DNA of 40,098 nt from Aphanocapsa sp. GSE-SYN-MK-11-07L (GTDB taxonomy: Bacteria; Cyanobacteriota; Cyanobacteriia; Thermosynechococcales; Thermosynechococcaceae). The notes under the pieces were generated by a model. The model had not been told where the DNA came from. It worked only from the letters and a program-made list of their open reading frames with translations, and ran no database searches. Both the position numbers and the translations under genes were made by a program. Where the stretch lies: positions 1 to 40,098 of the forward strand of contig JAHHGS010000109.1 in NCBI GenBank assembly GCA_019359715.1, read 5' to 3'. How positions within the stretch are numbered: the stretch's first letter is position 1; the number at the start of each line of letters is the position of its first letter. Shown in pieces: positions 33,037 to 40,098 of this stretch.

Positions 33037-35631
33037 CTAGACGCTGGCAGAAAGGTCTTCTACGCTTAGCCGGGGCGATGGACAGCGAGCGGCGGCGTCT
33101 AGCTCGACGCTGACCGGCTCCACTTGCCAGATGTCTTGGCAGTATTCCCAGATCGTTCGATCAGAAGAGAACTTACCCATCCGAGCCACATTCAAAATTG
33201 ACATCCGCGTCCACTGGGTTTGGTCGCGATAAGCCTGACTGACGCGATCTTGAGAGTCCACATAAGCCTGAAAATCAGCCATCAGCATGTACTCGTCGTT
33301 GTAGAGCAACGAGTCAATAATTGCCTTAAACAAACCAGGTTCCTTCGGGCAGAAATAATCAGAAACGACGGCATCAATCACCTGCTTCAGCACCGGGTTG
33401 GTGTGGTAGTAGTGCAGGGGATTGTAGCCTTTTGCCTTCATCACCATCACTTCTTGGGCCGTCAAGCCAAACAAAAAGAAGTTTTCGGCCCCAACTTCTT
33501 CCCGAATTTCTACGTTAGCGCCATCCAGGGTGCCAATTGTCAAGGCGCCATTCAAGGAAAACTTCATGTTGCCGGTGCCAGAAGCTTCTTTACCCGCGGT
33601 AGAAATTTGCTCCGACAGGTCAGCCGCCGGATAGGACATTTCACCCAAAGAAACAGAGTAGTTGGGCAAAAATACGACCTTCAGCCGCCCGCGGACATCT
33701 TCGTCGGTGTTGACCATTGCCGCTACAGAGTTGATCAGCTTAATCACCATTTTGGCAACGAAGTAACCAGGAGCGGCTTTGCCGCCAAAAATGAAAGTCC
33801 GAGGGACAATTTCTTGGTCAGGATTGGCTTTAATCCGCTGGTAAAGAGCAATCATGTGGAGCGCATTCAACAACTGCCGCTTGTACTCGTGAATCCGCTT
33901 GATTTGAACATCAAACAGCGAGTGCGGGTCAACTTCAATTTGGCAATGCTCCTGGATGTAGTCGGCCAGCCGATGCTTGCTGTCTTGCTTCACCTGTTGC
34001 CAGCGGAACTGAAATTCTGGTTCATCAACAAACGCTTCCAGTTTTCTGAGGTCGTCAAGGTCAGTAATCCAGCGATCGCCAATTTTCTCAGTAATCAGTT
34101 GGGACAAACTCGGATTGCTCATCAGCAGCCAGCGGCGGGGCGTGATCCCATTCGTCTTATTTTGAAAGCGATCGGGGAACATCTCATAAAAATCGCGTAG
34201 CAGCTCTTGCTTGATTAGGTCTGTGTGCAGTTGAGCCACACCGTTGACAGCATGACTGCCCACACAGGCCAAGTGAGCCATCCGAATGTGCTGTTCTGGG
34301 CCTTCTTCTACCAAAGACATCCGAGCTAAGCGAGCCGAATCGCCCGGATACTTGAGGCTAACTTGCTCCAAAAAGCGGTAGTTAATCTCGTAAATCAGTT
34401 CCAAATGGCGGGGGAGCAAACTGCCAAACAAGGTGATTGACCACCGCTCTAGCGCTTCCGACAGCAGCGTGTGGTTGGTATAGGCAAAGGTGCGACGGGT
34501 AATGTCCCAAGCATAGTTCCACTCCAGATCATGCTCATCTAGCAGCAGCCGCAGCAGTTCGGCGACGCCAATCGAGGGGTGGGTGTCGTTGAGTTGAATT
34601 GCTACCTTGTCTGGAAAAGCGTCAAAGCCTTTGTGGTTACGCAGGTAAAGCCGAATAATATCTTGCAGGGAGCAAGAAACGAAGAAAAACTGTTGGCGCA
34701 GCCGCAGTTCTTTTCCCTGCGGGGTTTGATCGTTGGGATAGAGCACCTTCGAGATATTTTCCGAGAAGGTCTTATCGGCAACGGCCTGGGTGTAGTCGCC
34801 AGCATTAAAGGTTTGAAAGTTGAGGTCTTCGCCGGCCTTAGCGCTCCACAGCCGCAGCGTGTTGACGGTATTGTTGCCATAGCCCGGTACAGGCGTATCG
34901 TAGGGCGTGCCGTAGACCGTTGTGCCTGGGATCCAGCGGACCCGGTAATTGCCCTCTGCATCGGTTGAAGCTTCCGTATGTCCGCCAAATTTGACCTCGA
35001 CCATGTAGTCAGGGCGAGGAATTTCCCAAGGGTTGCCAAATCGCAGCCAGTTGTCAGGTTTTTCTTGCTGCCAGCCGTTGACAATCAGTTGGTCAAAAAT
35101 CCCAAACTCATAGCGAATGCCGTAGCCGACGGCTGGAATTTCTAGGGTAGCCAAAGAGTCGAGAAAACAAGCCGCCAAACGACCCAAGCCGCCATTGCCT
35201 AACCCTGGCTCTTCTTCCCGCTCTAGTAAATCGTTTAAATTCAGCCCAAATTCTTGCAGAGCTTGGCAGGTCTGCTTGTACAAACCCACGTTAATCAGGT
35301 TATTCAGCAGTAATCGTCCAATTAGAAATTCTGCCGACAGATAATAAACAACTTTGGTGTCTTGCTCAAAATAGGTCTGAGCCGTTTTGATCCGACGATG
35401 GATCAGCCGATCGCGCACCGTATAGGCCAGGGCCATGTAGTAGTCGTAGGGGGTGGCAAAGCACTCGTCTTTGCCCTGAATGTAGTAGAGGTTGTCGGCA
35501 AAGGCCCGCTTGAGGCTGTCGGAGGTCATGCCGGTGCGATCGTTGTCGATGTACATGTGCTCGTAAGTCAGATCGACACTGCTGCCGTTGCGATCGCTTT
35601 CTACTTCTACACTTGTCGGTTGGTTTGTCAT
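33037..35631 (-). CDS. glgP: Glycogen phosphorylase
   Basis: GlgP is a PLP-dependent enzyme releasing glucose-1-phosphate from glycogen, used at night or in stress. I chose the ATG at 35631 (MTNQPTSVEVESD), giving 864 residues, the normal size. An extension to 35733 does not look like phosphorylase. Motifs include LGNGGLGRLAACFLDSLATL, GIRYEFGIFDQ, VAIQLNDTHPSIGVAELLR, KRIHEYKRQLLNALH, and the PLP-lysine region EASGTGNMKFSLNGALTIGT. It is divergent from gnd across about 267 bp, so two carbon-catabolic enzymes share an upstream region. Confidence 0.96.
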   Translation of the reverse strand: MTNQPTSVEVESDRNGSSVDLTYEHMYIDNDRTGMTSDSLKRAFADNLYYIQGKDECFATPYDYYMALAYTVRDRLIHRRIKTAQTYFEQDTKVVYYLSAEFLIGRLLLNNLINVGLYKQTCQALQEFGLNLNDLLEREEEPGLGNGGLGRLAACFLDSLATLEIPAVGYGIRYEFGIFDQLIVNGWQQEKPDNWLRFGNPWEIPRPDYMVEVKFGGHTEASTDAEGNYRVRWIPGTTVYGTPYDTPVPGYGNNTVNTLRLWSAKAGEDLNFQTFNAGDYTQAVADKTFSENISKVLYPNDQTPQGKELRLRQQFFFVSCSLQDIIRLYLRNHKGFDAFPDKVAIQLNDTHPSIGVAELLRLLLDEHDLEWNYAWDITRRTFAYTNHTLLSEALERWSITLFGSLLPRHLELIYEINYRFLEQVSLKYPGDSARLARMSLVEEGPEQHIRMAHLACVGSHAVNGVAQLHTDLIKQELLRDFYEMFPDRFQNKTNGITPRRWLLMSNPSLSQLITEKIGDRWITDLDDLRKLEAFVDEPEFQFRWQQVKQDSKHRLADYIQEHCQIEVDPHSLFDVQIKRIHEYKRQLLNALHMIALYQRIKANPDQEIVPRTFIFGGKAAPGYFVAKMVIKLINSVAAMVNTDEDVRGRLKVVFLPNYSVSLGEMSYPAADLSEQISTAGKEASGTGNMKFSLNGALTIGTLDGANVEIREEVGAENFFLFGLTAQEVMVMKAKGYNPLHYYHTNPVLKQVIDAVVSDYFCPKEPGLFKAIIDSLLYNDEYMLMADFQAYVDSQDRVSQAYRDQTQWTRMSILNVARMGKFSSDRTIWEYCQDIWQVEPVSVELDAAARCPSPRLSVEDLSASV

Positions 35632-35898
35632 GGCTCCAGCGCAGTTAAAAAATATTGCATCCCGTGGATCGGACTCTAAAACAGCAGCGAAGCAGAGAAA
35701 GTACTCATTGTTACTGCTTACACAAGTTTTCAAGTAATTTCAGTTTTCGATGCCGATTCGCTCATCCAGCGTAATTTAACTTGTTGAAGAATTGGCAATG
35801 ATCCCGAATCTCTTAATCTCTTCTTCCAAATCAAGTTTGGGGGATCGGGTTAACCTGAGAGGGAAACTTTTCTAGGCATTCCCCCCATCAGCAATTCT

Positions 35899-37332
35899 AT
35901 GTCTAAGCAAAACTTTGGTCTGATTGGACTGGCCGTCATGGGTGAAAACCTGGCCTTGAATGTAGAGCGCAATGGCTTTTCCGTCGCTGTCTACAACCGC
36001 ACTCCTGCCCGCACCGAAGCCTTTATGACTGAGCGAGCTCAGGATCGCCAATTTGTCGCCACCTATTCTGCCCAAGAGTTGATTGACGCCCTAGAGCGCC
36101 CGCGCCGAATTTTAGTCATGGTCAAAGCTGGGCAGCCGGTTGACGATATGATTGCCCAACTAAAGCCGATGTTAGAGCCAGGCGACATTTTAATCGACGG
36201 CGGCAACTCGCTCTATGAAGATACAGAGCGCCGGGTTAAAGACATGGAAGCAGCAGGCTTGCGCTTTGTCGGCATGGGTGTGAGTGGCGGTGAAGAAGGA
36301 GCGCTGAATGGGCCCAGCCTGATGCCCGGCGGCACTAAGGAGGCCTACGACGCCCTGGAACCGATTTTGGTCAAGATTGCGGCCCAAGTTGATGATGGCC
36401 CCTGCGTGACTTACGTTGGCCCTGGTGGGGCGGGGCACTATGTCAAAATGGTGCACAACGGGATTGAGTATGGCGATATGCAGCTAATCGCTGAAGCCTA
36501 CGACTTGCTCAAAAACGTGGTTGGCTTAAACCACACTGAGCTGCATGAAGTGTTTGCAGAATGGAACGCCACGCCCGAACTCAACTCGTTTTTGATTGAA
36601 ATTACGGCCGAAATTTTCAACTATATTGACCCCGCAACCCACTTGCCGCTGGTGGATGTAATTTTGGATGAAGCCGGTCAAAAAGGCACGGGTCGCTGGA
36701 CGGTGATGAGCGCTTTGGAGCTGGGCGTCTCAATTCCGACCATCATTGCCGCCGTCAATGCCCGGATTGCTTCTTCCTATAAAAAGGAGCGGGTAGAAGC
36801 GGCCCAGCTTTTGCCAGGGCCAGGGGTTGATTACAGCGGCGATCGCAAAGCCCTAATCGGCAAAATTCGGGATGCGCTCTACTGCTCCAAAATTTGCTCC
36901 TATGCCCAAGGCATGGCCTTGCTGGCTAAAGCGTCGCAGGAGTTTAATTTTGGCCTCGATCTAGGCGAAATGGCCCGGATTTGGAAAGGCGGCTGCATTA
37001 TTCGGGCGGGCTTTTTGAATAAAATTAAACACGCCTTTGACCAAGATAAAAACTTGGCTAATCTTTTACTGGCCCCAGAATTTCGGCAAACGATTTTAGA
37101 CAAGCAGGCCGCCTGGCGGGAGGTGCTAATGGTGTCGGCCCAGTTGGGGATCTCAGTCCCAGCCTTTAGCGCCTCGCTAGATTATTTTGATACTTACCGC
37201 CGCGATCGCCTGCCCCAAAACCTGACTCAAGCTCAACGCGATTTCTTTGGTGCCCATACTTATGCCCGCACCGATCAACCCGGTGCTTTCCATACCGAGT
37301 GGACAGAGATTGTTGAAGCCCCCAGACCTTAA
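35899..37332 (+). CDS. gnd: 6-phosphogluconate dehydrogenase (decarboxylating)
   Basis: Gnd converts 6-phosphogluconate to ribulose-5-phosphate with NADPH and CO2 release in the oxidative pentose phosphate pathway. The 477-residue protein has the NADP fold at the N-terminus (FGLIGLAVMGENLALNVERN), then GVSGGEEGALNGPSLMPGG, the catalytic segment GGAGHYVKMVHNGIEYGDMQ with the active lysine, and WKGGCIIRAGFLNKI near the C-terminus. Length and domains are complete. No strong ribosome site precedes the ATG. Confidence 0.97.
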   Translation: MSKQNFGLIGLAVMGENLALNVERNGFSVAVYNRTPARTEAFMTERAQDRQFVATYSAQELIDALERPRRILVMVKAGQPVDDMIAQLKPMLEPGDILIDGGNSLYEDTERRVKDMEAAGLRFVGMGVSGGEEGALNGPSLMPGGTKEAYDALEPILVKIAAQVDDGPCVTYVGPGGAGHYVKMVHNGIEYGDMQLIAEAYDLLKNVVGLNHTELHEVFAEWNATPELNSFLIEITAEIFNYIDPATHLPLVDVILDEAGQKGTGRWTVMSALELGVSIPTIIAAVNARIASSYKKERVEAAQLLPGPGVDYSGDRKALIGKIRDALYCSKICSYAQGMALLAKASQEFNFGLDLGEMARIWKGGCIIRAGFLNKIKHAFDQDKNLANLLLAPEFRQTILDKQAAWREVLMVSAQLGISVPAFSASLDYFDTYRRDRLPQNLTQAQRDFFGAHTYARTDQPGAFHTEWTEIVEAPRP

Positions 37333-37355
37333 AGTTCTGCTTTCAACTCGCGAAG

Positions 37356-37643
37356 CTACATGCGCCGGATGCCCTGAATTGGACAAGTCCAGGCGCGGCT
37401 TCGGAATGGGGTTTGTTGTTTTAGGCAAACGCTCTCCGGTGTGAGCTGGATCAGGAAGGTCGTGTAGGCGTGTTCAACACCCCAGGTAAATATGCAGCCC
37501 CCGAATGCAAGCCCAACCAGCACGGACTGCATCCCTCCCCCATGCAGACACCACAAGACGAACCAGAACAGGATGAACGCCAGTACCAACCAGATCCCAG
37601 GCGGCCTTGGTGATTGAATGGTCAATGAATTGTTAGCTGTCAT
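37356..37643 (-). CDS. Small membrane protein, possibly truncated (95 aa)
   Basis: The ATG at 37643 overlaps the end of the GNAT gene by 11 bp. Two hydrophobic segments are seen (GIWLVLAFILFWFVLWCL and MQSVLVGLAFGGCIFTWG). The short C-terminal part (FLIQLTPESVCLKQQTPF, ending CPIQGIRRM) looks like the beginning of a PH-like or DUF domain that stops early, so the gene may be truncated. The first codons are part of the 12-bp inverted repeat that brackets the GNAT gene. Function unknown. Confidence 0.45.
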   Translation of the reverse strand: MTANNSLTIQSPRPPGIWLVLAFILFWFVLWCLHGGGMQSVLVGLAFGGCIFTWGVEHAYTTFLIQLTPESVCLKQQTPFRSRAWTCPIQGIRRM

Positions 37644-38121
37644 AGGATTTTGCAATAGCCGCACGCTTGATGAAACGGCGTTCGTCCAAAGTGTAGCCAA
37701 TTGCTTGATAGAAGGCATGGGCGCTTGACCGATGATCACCACTTGTAACCTCTACTCTTTGAGCCCCGACACTCCATGCCCAATCTTCAGCCGCTGCAAC
37801 TAGCAAGCGCCCTACGCCCTGCCCATGATATTTTCCACTCACGGCCAGAGACGTTAGTCGCACAAGCCAACCCTCTGCATGGAATAGCGGCAGCGCATGG
37901 GCACTTACCACACCAAGTAACGTGCTTGTGTCACAGCTTTGAGCGACCAAGATGATATCTGTTTCGCTGGATGAAAATTCATCTATGCGACGAAGTACAA
38001 GCTGCTCGGAGGTTCCATATCCCAAAATTCTGAGACATTCAGCGATTTCTCTTGCATCACTAGGGATGGCTGATCGAATCTCCGTTCTCACGGCTGGGCC
38101 TCTCTCTTCATGACAGCTAAC
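37632..38121. repeat. 12-bp inverted repeats bracketing the GNAT gene
   Basis: GTTAGCTGTCAT at 37632-37643 and its exact complement ATGACAGCTAAC at 38110-38121 enclose the acetyltransferase gene. The GTTAGC/GCTAAC cores and the adjoining GGCGTTAGC and GCTAACAATTC strings (minus strand) recall the ends of integron attC sites. A full attC palindrome was not found, and a 12-bp match at this distance can arise by chance. Confidence 0.4.
37633..38091 (-). CDS. GNAT-family N-acetyltransferase
   Basis: This 152-residue GNAT fold has the acetyl-CoA-binding motif A visible as LAVSGKYHGQGVGRLLVAAA (Q-x-x-G-x-G/A type HGQGVG). Motif B follows in AHAFYQAIGYTLDERRF. The acceptor substrate is not predictable; small stand-alone members act on antibiotics, amines or protein N-termini. 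A GTG start follows an AGAGAGG. The gene is bracketed by 12-bp inverted repeats and lies among accessory genes, suggesting acquisition. Confidence 0.88.
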   Translation of the reverse strand: MRTEIRSAIPSDAREIAECLRILGYGTSEQLVLRRIDEFSSSETDIILVAQSCDTSTLLGVVSAHALPLFHAEGWLVRLTSLAVSGKYHGQGVGRLLVAAAEDWAWSVGAQRVEVTSGDHRSSAHAFYQAIGYTLDERRFIKRAAIAKSYDS

Positions 38122-38247
38122 GCCTCAAATCAGCGGTAGCAAATAATCTATAACTCAACACCAGGGTATCTCGACTATCTGCCGCATTTGCAAGCAGGAA
38201 ATCTTTGTGACAAGACAGCCAATGTTCAAGACAGAATTATCTACGGA

Positions 38248-38997
38248 TTAGGTTTCCCCTAAGCCTTGGACAAGAAAGCCAAGTTTACCGACAAAGTAGG
38301 AGTTCTCACCCTCAACGCTCAAAGAGTAGATTGTTCGACGAAAAGACGGATAAATCCCCCAACTGGCTATGTCTTCTTCAGAAATTTCGTCTAGGTCAAG
38401 ATCGTTTGTTGCATCATTAAGTCTAATGGGCTGGTTGCCTCTCAGGTCATATGCCCTCCCAATCGGCACTTCAACGCTATCATGACTGCCCCAAGCCCAG
38501 TCGGAGTTCTGCATGGCAAAAAGTGGTTCACTCCCAAATACATCAACACCTACGCGATCAAATGTGCAAAGAACAATGCCTGCTGAATCATAAAGGTCTG
38601 AGGCTAAAAGCCACCCATCAACCGGATGACCTAAATACTCTTGCATCGGTAGCACATTCATTTCTGCCCATAAGTTGTGGTGGGATTCAAAGTCATGCTT
38701 GCCCATTACGCCCAGAGGCTGATGTGGACTCAGCAGAACATAGCCCTCTTCAGCGCCACTCTCCTCTACCCGTAAGCTTTGAACCATCACGTGCCAAATT
38801 TCAACTAAGGGGAAAGTTTGCACATCAAGAACCCGTCTTGGAGTCGCTTTGGAGTCAAGACCTGCGGCTGAAGACATTACCAGGTCGCCAGGTCGAATCG
38901 TCTCAATTTGGCGTGTGCCTTCAGGCGTATGAATAAGAGTTCCTAAGACGAAACCGTAGGGTTTACTCTGCATCACAAAATCAGCTTTCGGAAGCAA
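38248..38997 (-). CDS. Stand-alone Hint-fold (intein/hedgehog-like) protein lacking catalytic Cys
   Basis: The N-terminal block FVLGTLIHTPEGTRQIETIR and PGDLVMSSAAG matches Hint-domain block A. LSPHQPLGV resembles block B, and YSLSVEGENSYFVGKLGFLV matches blocks F/G at the end. In active Hint domains a Cys precedes FxxGT and an Asn ends the domain (VHN). Here these are Gly (YGFVLGT) and Gln-Gly (VQG), so self-splicing or autocleavage is not expected. At 249 residues it is longer than a typical Hint domain, with an insertion in the middle. The start is TTG at 38997 or ATG at 38973. It may be a toxin-system relic or a binding protein. Confidence 0.7.
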   Translation of the reverse strand: MLPKADFVMQSKPYGFVLGTLIHTPEGTRQIETIRPGDLVMSSAAGLDSKATPRRVLDVQTFPLVEIWHVMVQSLRVEESGAEEGYVLLSPHQPLGVMGKHDFESHHNLWAEMNVLPMQEYLGHPVDGWLLASDLYDSAGIVLCTFDRVGVDVFGSEPLFAMQNSDWAWGSHDSVEVPIGRAYDLRGNQPIRLNDATNDLDLDEISEEDIASWGIYPSFRRTIYSLSVEGENSYFVGKLGFLVQGLGET

Positions 38998-39071
38998 ACT
39001 ACTGTTTAGACGGATTATTTTTATCTATTATCTATCTCATTAACTGAGAAAATAGGCAGAAACTCATCTTC

Positions 39072-39854
39072 CTAAATTGGCGAAAAGCTAGTGTCAGCCG
39101 CCTGCTGATCATCAGCAATTAAAGACATTCCTTGGTCATCGTTTTGGTTGAAGTTCGGTAGCTCCAGACAATAGCCTGCGCCGTAGACGGTTTTGATATA
39201 GCGGGGGCGACGGGGGTCAGGTTCGAGCTTTGTTCGCAAATGCCGAATGTGGACGCGAATTGTTTCAATGTCATCATCCGGGTCATAGCCCCAGACTTCC
39301 TTGAGAATTTCGCTCGGCGCAACGGTTTGCCCGTGCCGCTGGAGTAGGCAGTGCAAAAGCTCAAACTCTAGCCGCGTTAGCTTGATAATTTGCTCTAGCC
39401 AAACCACTTCAAACCGTTCTGGCACCAGGGTCAGCGGCCCATAGCTGAGAATTTCGGTGTGTTTGGCGGCCTGGGGGATGCGATCGGTGCGGCGCAGCAG
39501 AGCCCGGACTCTGGCCAGCATCTCTTCAATTTCAAATGGCTTGGTTAGATAATCATCGGCTCCGGCGTTAAACCCTTCTACTTTGTCTTGGGTTTGGCTG
39601 AGTGCGGTTAACATCAAAATCGGGATATCAGACGTGCGTTCATCTCGTCGCAGGCGCTGACAAACCGTAAACCCATCTACCTTGGGCAACATCAAATCTA
39701 AAACGACTAAATCTGGCAGCAACTGAACCGCCAAAGCCTGACCCTTCACGCCATCTGCCGCTTGGCTGACATCGTAGCCAGCCATTTCTAAATTGATGGC
39801 AACCAGCTCAGCGATCGCAGGATCATCATCAATAACAAGTATCCGTGGCTTCAT
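39072..39854 (-). CDS. rpaA: OmpR-type response regulator RpaA
   Basis: RpaA is the master transcription factor of circadian output, phosphorylated by SasA. It also influences phycobilisome-photosystem coupling and night-time carbon catabolism. The 260-residue protein has a receiver domain ([20 protein letters not shown]; phospho-Asp near 53 in [13 protein letters not shown]; Lys in YLTKPF). The winged-helix DNA-binding domain includes [40 protein letters not shown] and [17 protein letters not shown]. The sequence matches RpaA rather than RpaB. The C-terminal tail beyond LPN is variable. Its targets elsewhere include glgP and gnd, which happen to lie nearby. Confidence 0.9.
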   Translation of the reverse strand: MKPRILVIDDDPAIAELVAINLEMAGYDVSQAADGVKGQALAVQLLPDLVVLDLMLPKVDGFTVCQRLRRDERTSDIPILMLTALSQTQDKVEGFNAGADDYLTKPFEIEEMLARVRALLRRTDRIPQAAKHTEILSYGPLTLVPERFEVVWLEQIIKLTRLEFELLHCLLQRHGQTVAPSEILKEVWGYDPDDDIETIRVHIRHLRTKLEPDPRRPRYIKTVYGAGYCLELPNFNQNDDQGMSLIADDQQAADTSFSPI

Positions 39855-39911
39855 GAAGGTTCTCTGCTACTAGATGAAAATCTATTACAAATTAAACATT
39901 AATCGTAATAC

Positions 39912-39928
39912 ATCTGTAACAGATTATA
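39912..39928 (-). promoter_or_regulatory. Candidate -10 element and palindrome upstream of rpaA
   Basis: On the minus strand a perfect TATAAT lies at 39923-39928, about 70 bp before the rpaA start. It partly overlaps the palindrome ATCTGT-A-ACAGAT at 39912-39924. No good -35 is seen at 17 bp, so activator dependence is possible. The assignment is by eye. Confidence 0.45.
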
Positions 39929-40057
39929 AGCGTTGATCAGGGTTATGGGAGTAAATATACTCAATCCCTTGTAGCAATAGTCCGGACAGATTTTGACAAG
40001 AAAGCTATCCATCGGATAGGGTGCATATTGTCAAAAATAAACACCAGACGGATAGCC

Positions 40058-40098
40058 ATGGAAGCCATTGTACAAAGCCTACTGACGCAAGTGGGTGA
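40058..40098 (+). CDS. N-terminus of a probable IS transposase, cut by the window edge
   Basis: An ATG at 40058 opens a frame (MEAIVQSLLTQVG) that runs off the window. The opening resembles IS4/IS701-like cyanobacterial transposases, which often begin with a similar short helix. The preceding DNA has GGATAG/CTATCC inverted motifs (40005-40019 and 40050-40055) that could be part of an IS terminus. With 13 codons visible, this is only a suggestion. Confidence 0.4.
   Translation, partial: MEAIVQSLLTQVG

Noticed and set aside
33220-34200. 326-codon plus-strand frame opposite glgP
   Set aside because: Antisense shadow of a conserved enzyme; its composition is untypical and no motif is recognisable.

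Overview
The window reads as chromosomal DNA of a cyanobacterium. HIP1 octamers (GCGATCGC) recur, for example at 4207-4214 and 24082-24089. The gene content is also cyanobacterial: the CO2-uptake NDH-1 genes ndhF3, ndhD3 and cupA, ictB, the carboxysome shell gene ccmP, a DUF3370 protein, and the clock output regulator rpaA. Housekeeping genes (secA, smpB, purA, glgP, gnd) surround several accessory stretches. The species cannot be named from this sequence.

Layout. Positions 1-4000 hold the tail of an insertion-sequence transposase, a small conserved protein, an RsmB/NOP-type RNA methyltransferase, a DprA/LOG-like protein, a CheY-like response regulator and an MMADHC-like protein. Positions 4256-7985 hold secA, a small secreted protein and smpB. 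Positions 7990-17664 form an inorganic-carbon neighbourhood: ictB, divergent from ndhF3-ndhD3-cupA, then a DUF3370 protein, ccmP and a pentapeptide-repeat protein. Positions 17866-18483 hold a small secreted protein and a higA antitoxin next to a possible toxin remnant.

Positions 18555-28141 are the most unusual part: a unidirectional minus-strand block. In transcription order it encodes a His/Pro-rich nonapeptide-repeat protein with no signal peptide, a cytochrome b5-desaturase fusion, a type III polyketide synthase, a 57-residue small ORF coupled by ATGA to the next gene, a cyclic-peptide-exporter-type ABC transporter, a HlyD-type adaptor, a MacB-type permease and its ATPase. Five of these proteins carry proline-rich islands, four of them with HPP or PPH motifs. 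They sit as tails, N-terminal extensions or loop insertions in otherwise normal folds, and one is a ~110-residue insertion inside the ABC nucleotide-binding domain. This looks like a lipid/polyketide biosynthesis-and-export locus organised around a shared low-complexity tag. I do not recognise it as a described system.

Positions 28490-31051 hold a lipoprotein with a coupled small ORF, a DUF1517-like protein and a peptidoglycan-binding protein. Positions 31136-37332 hold an RTX-type C-terminal remnant, purA, glgP and gnd. Positions 37356-39000 are accessory: a small membrane ORF, a GNAT acetyltransferase bracketed by 12-bp inverted repeats, and a Hint-fold protein lacking the catalytic cysteine. 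The window ends with rpaA and what looks like the start of another transposase. No rRNA, tRNA or CRISPR array was seen.
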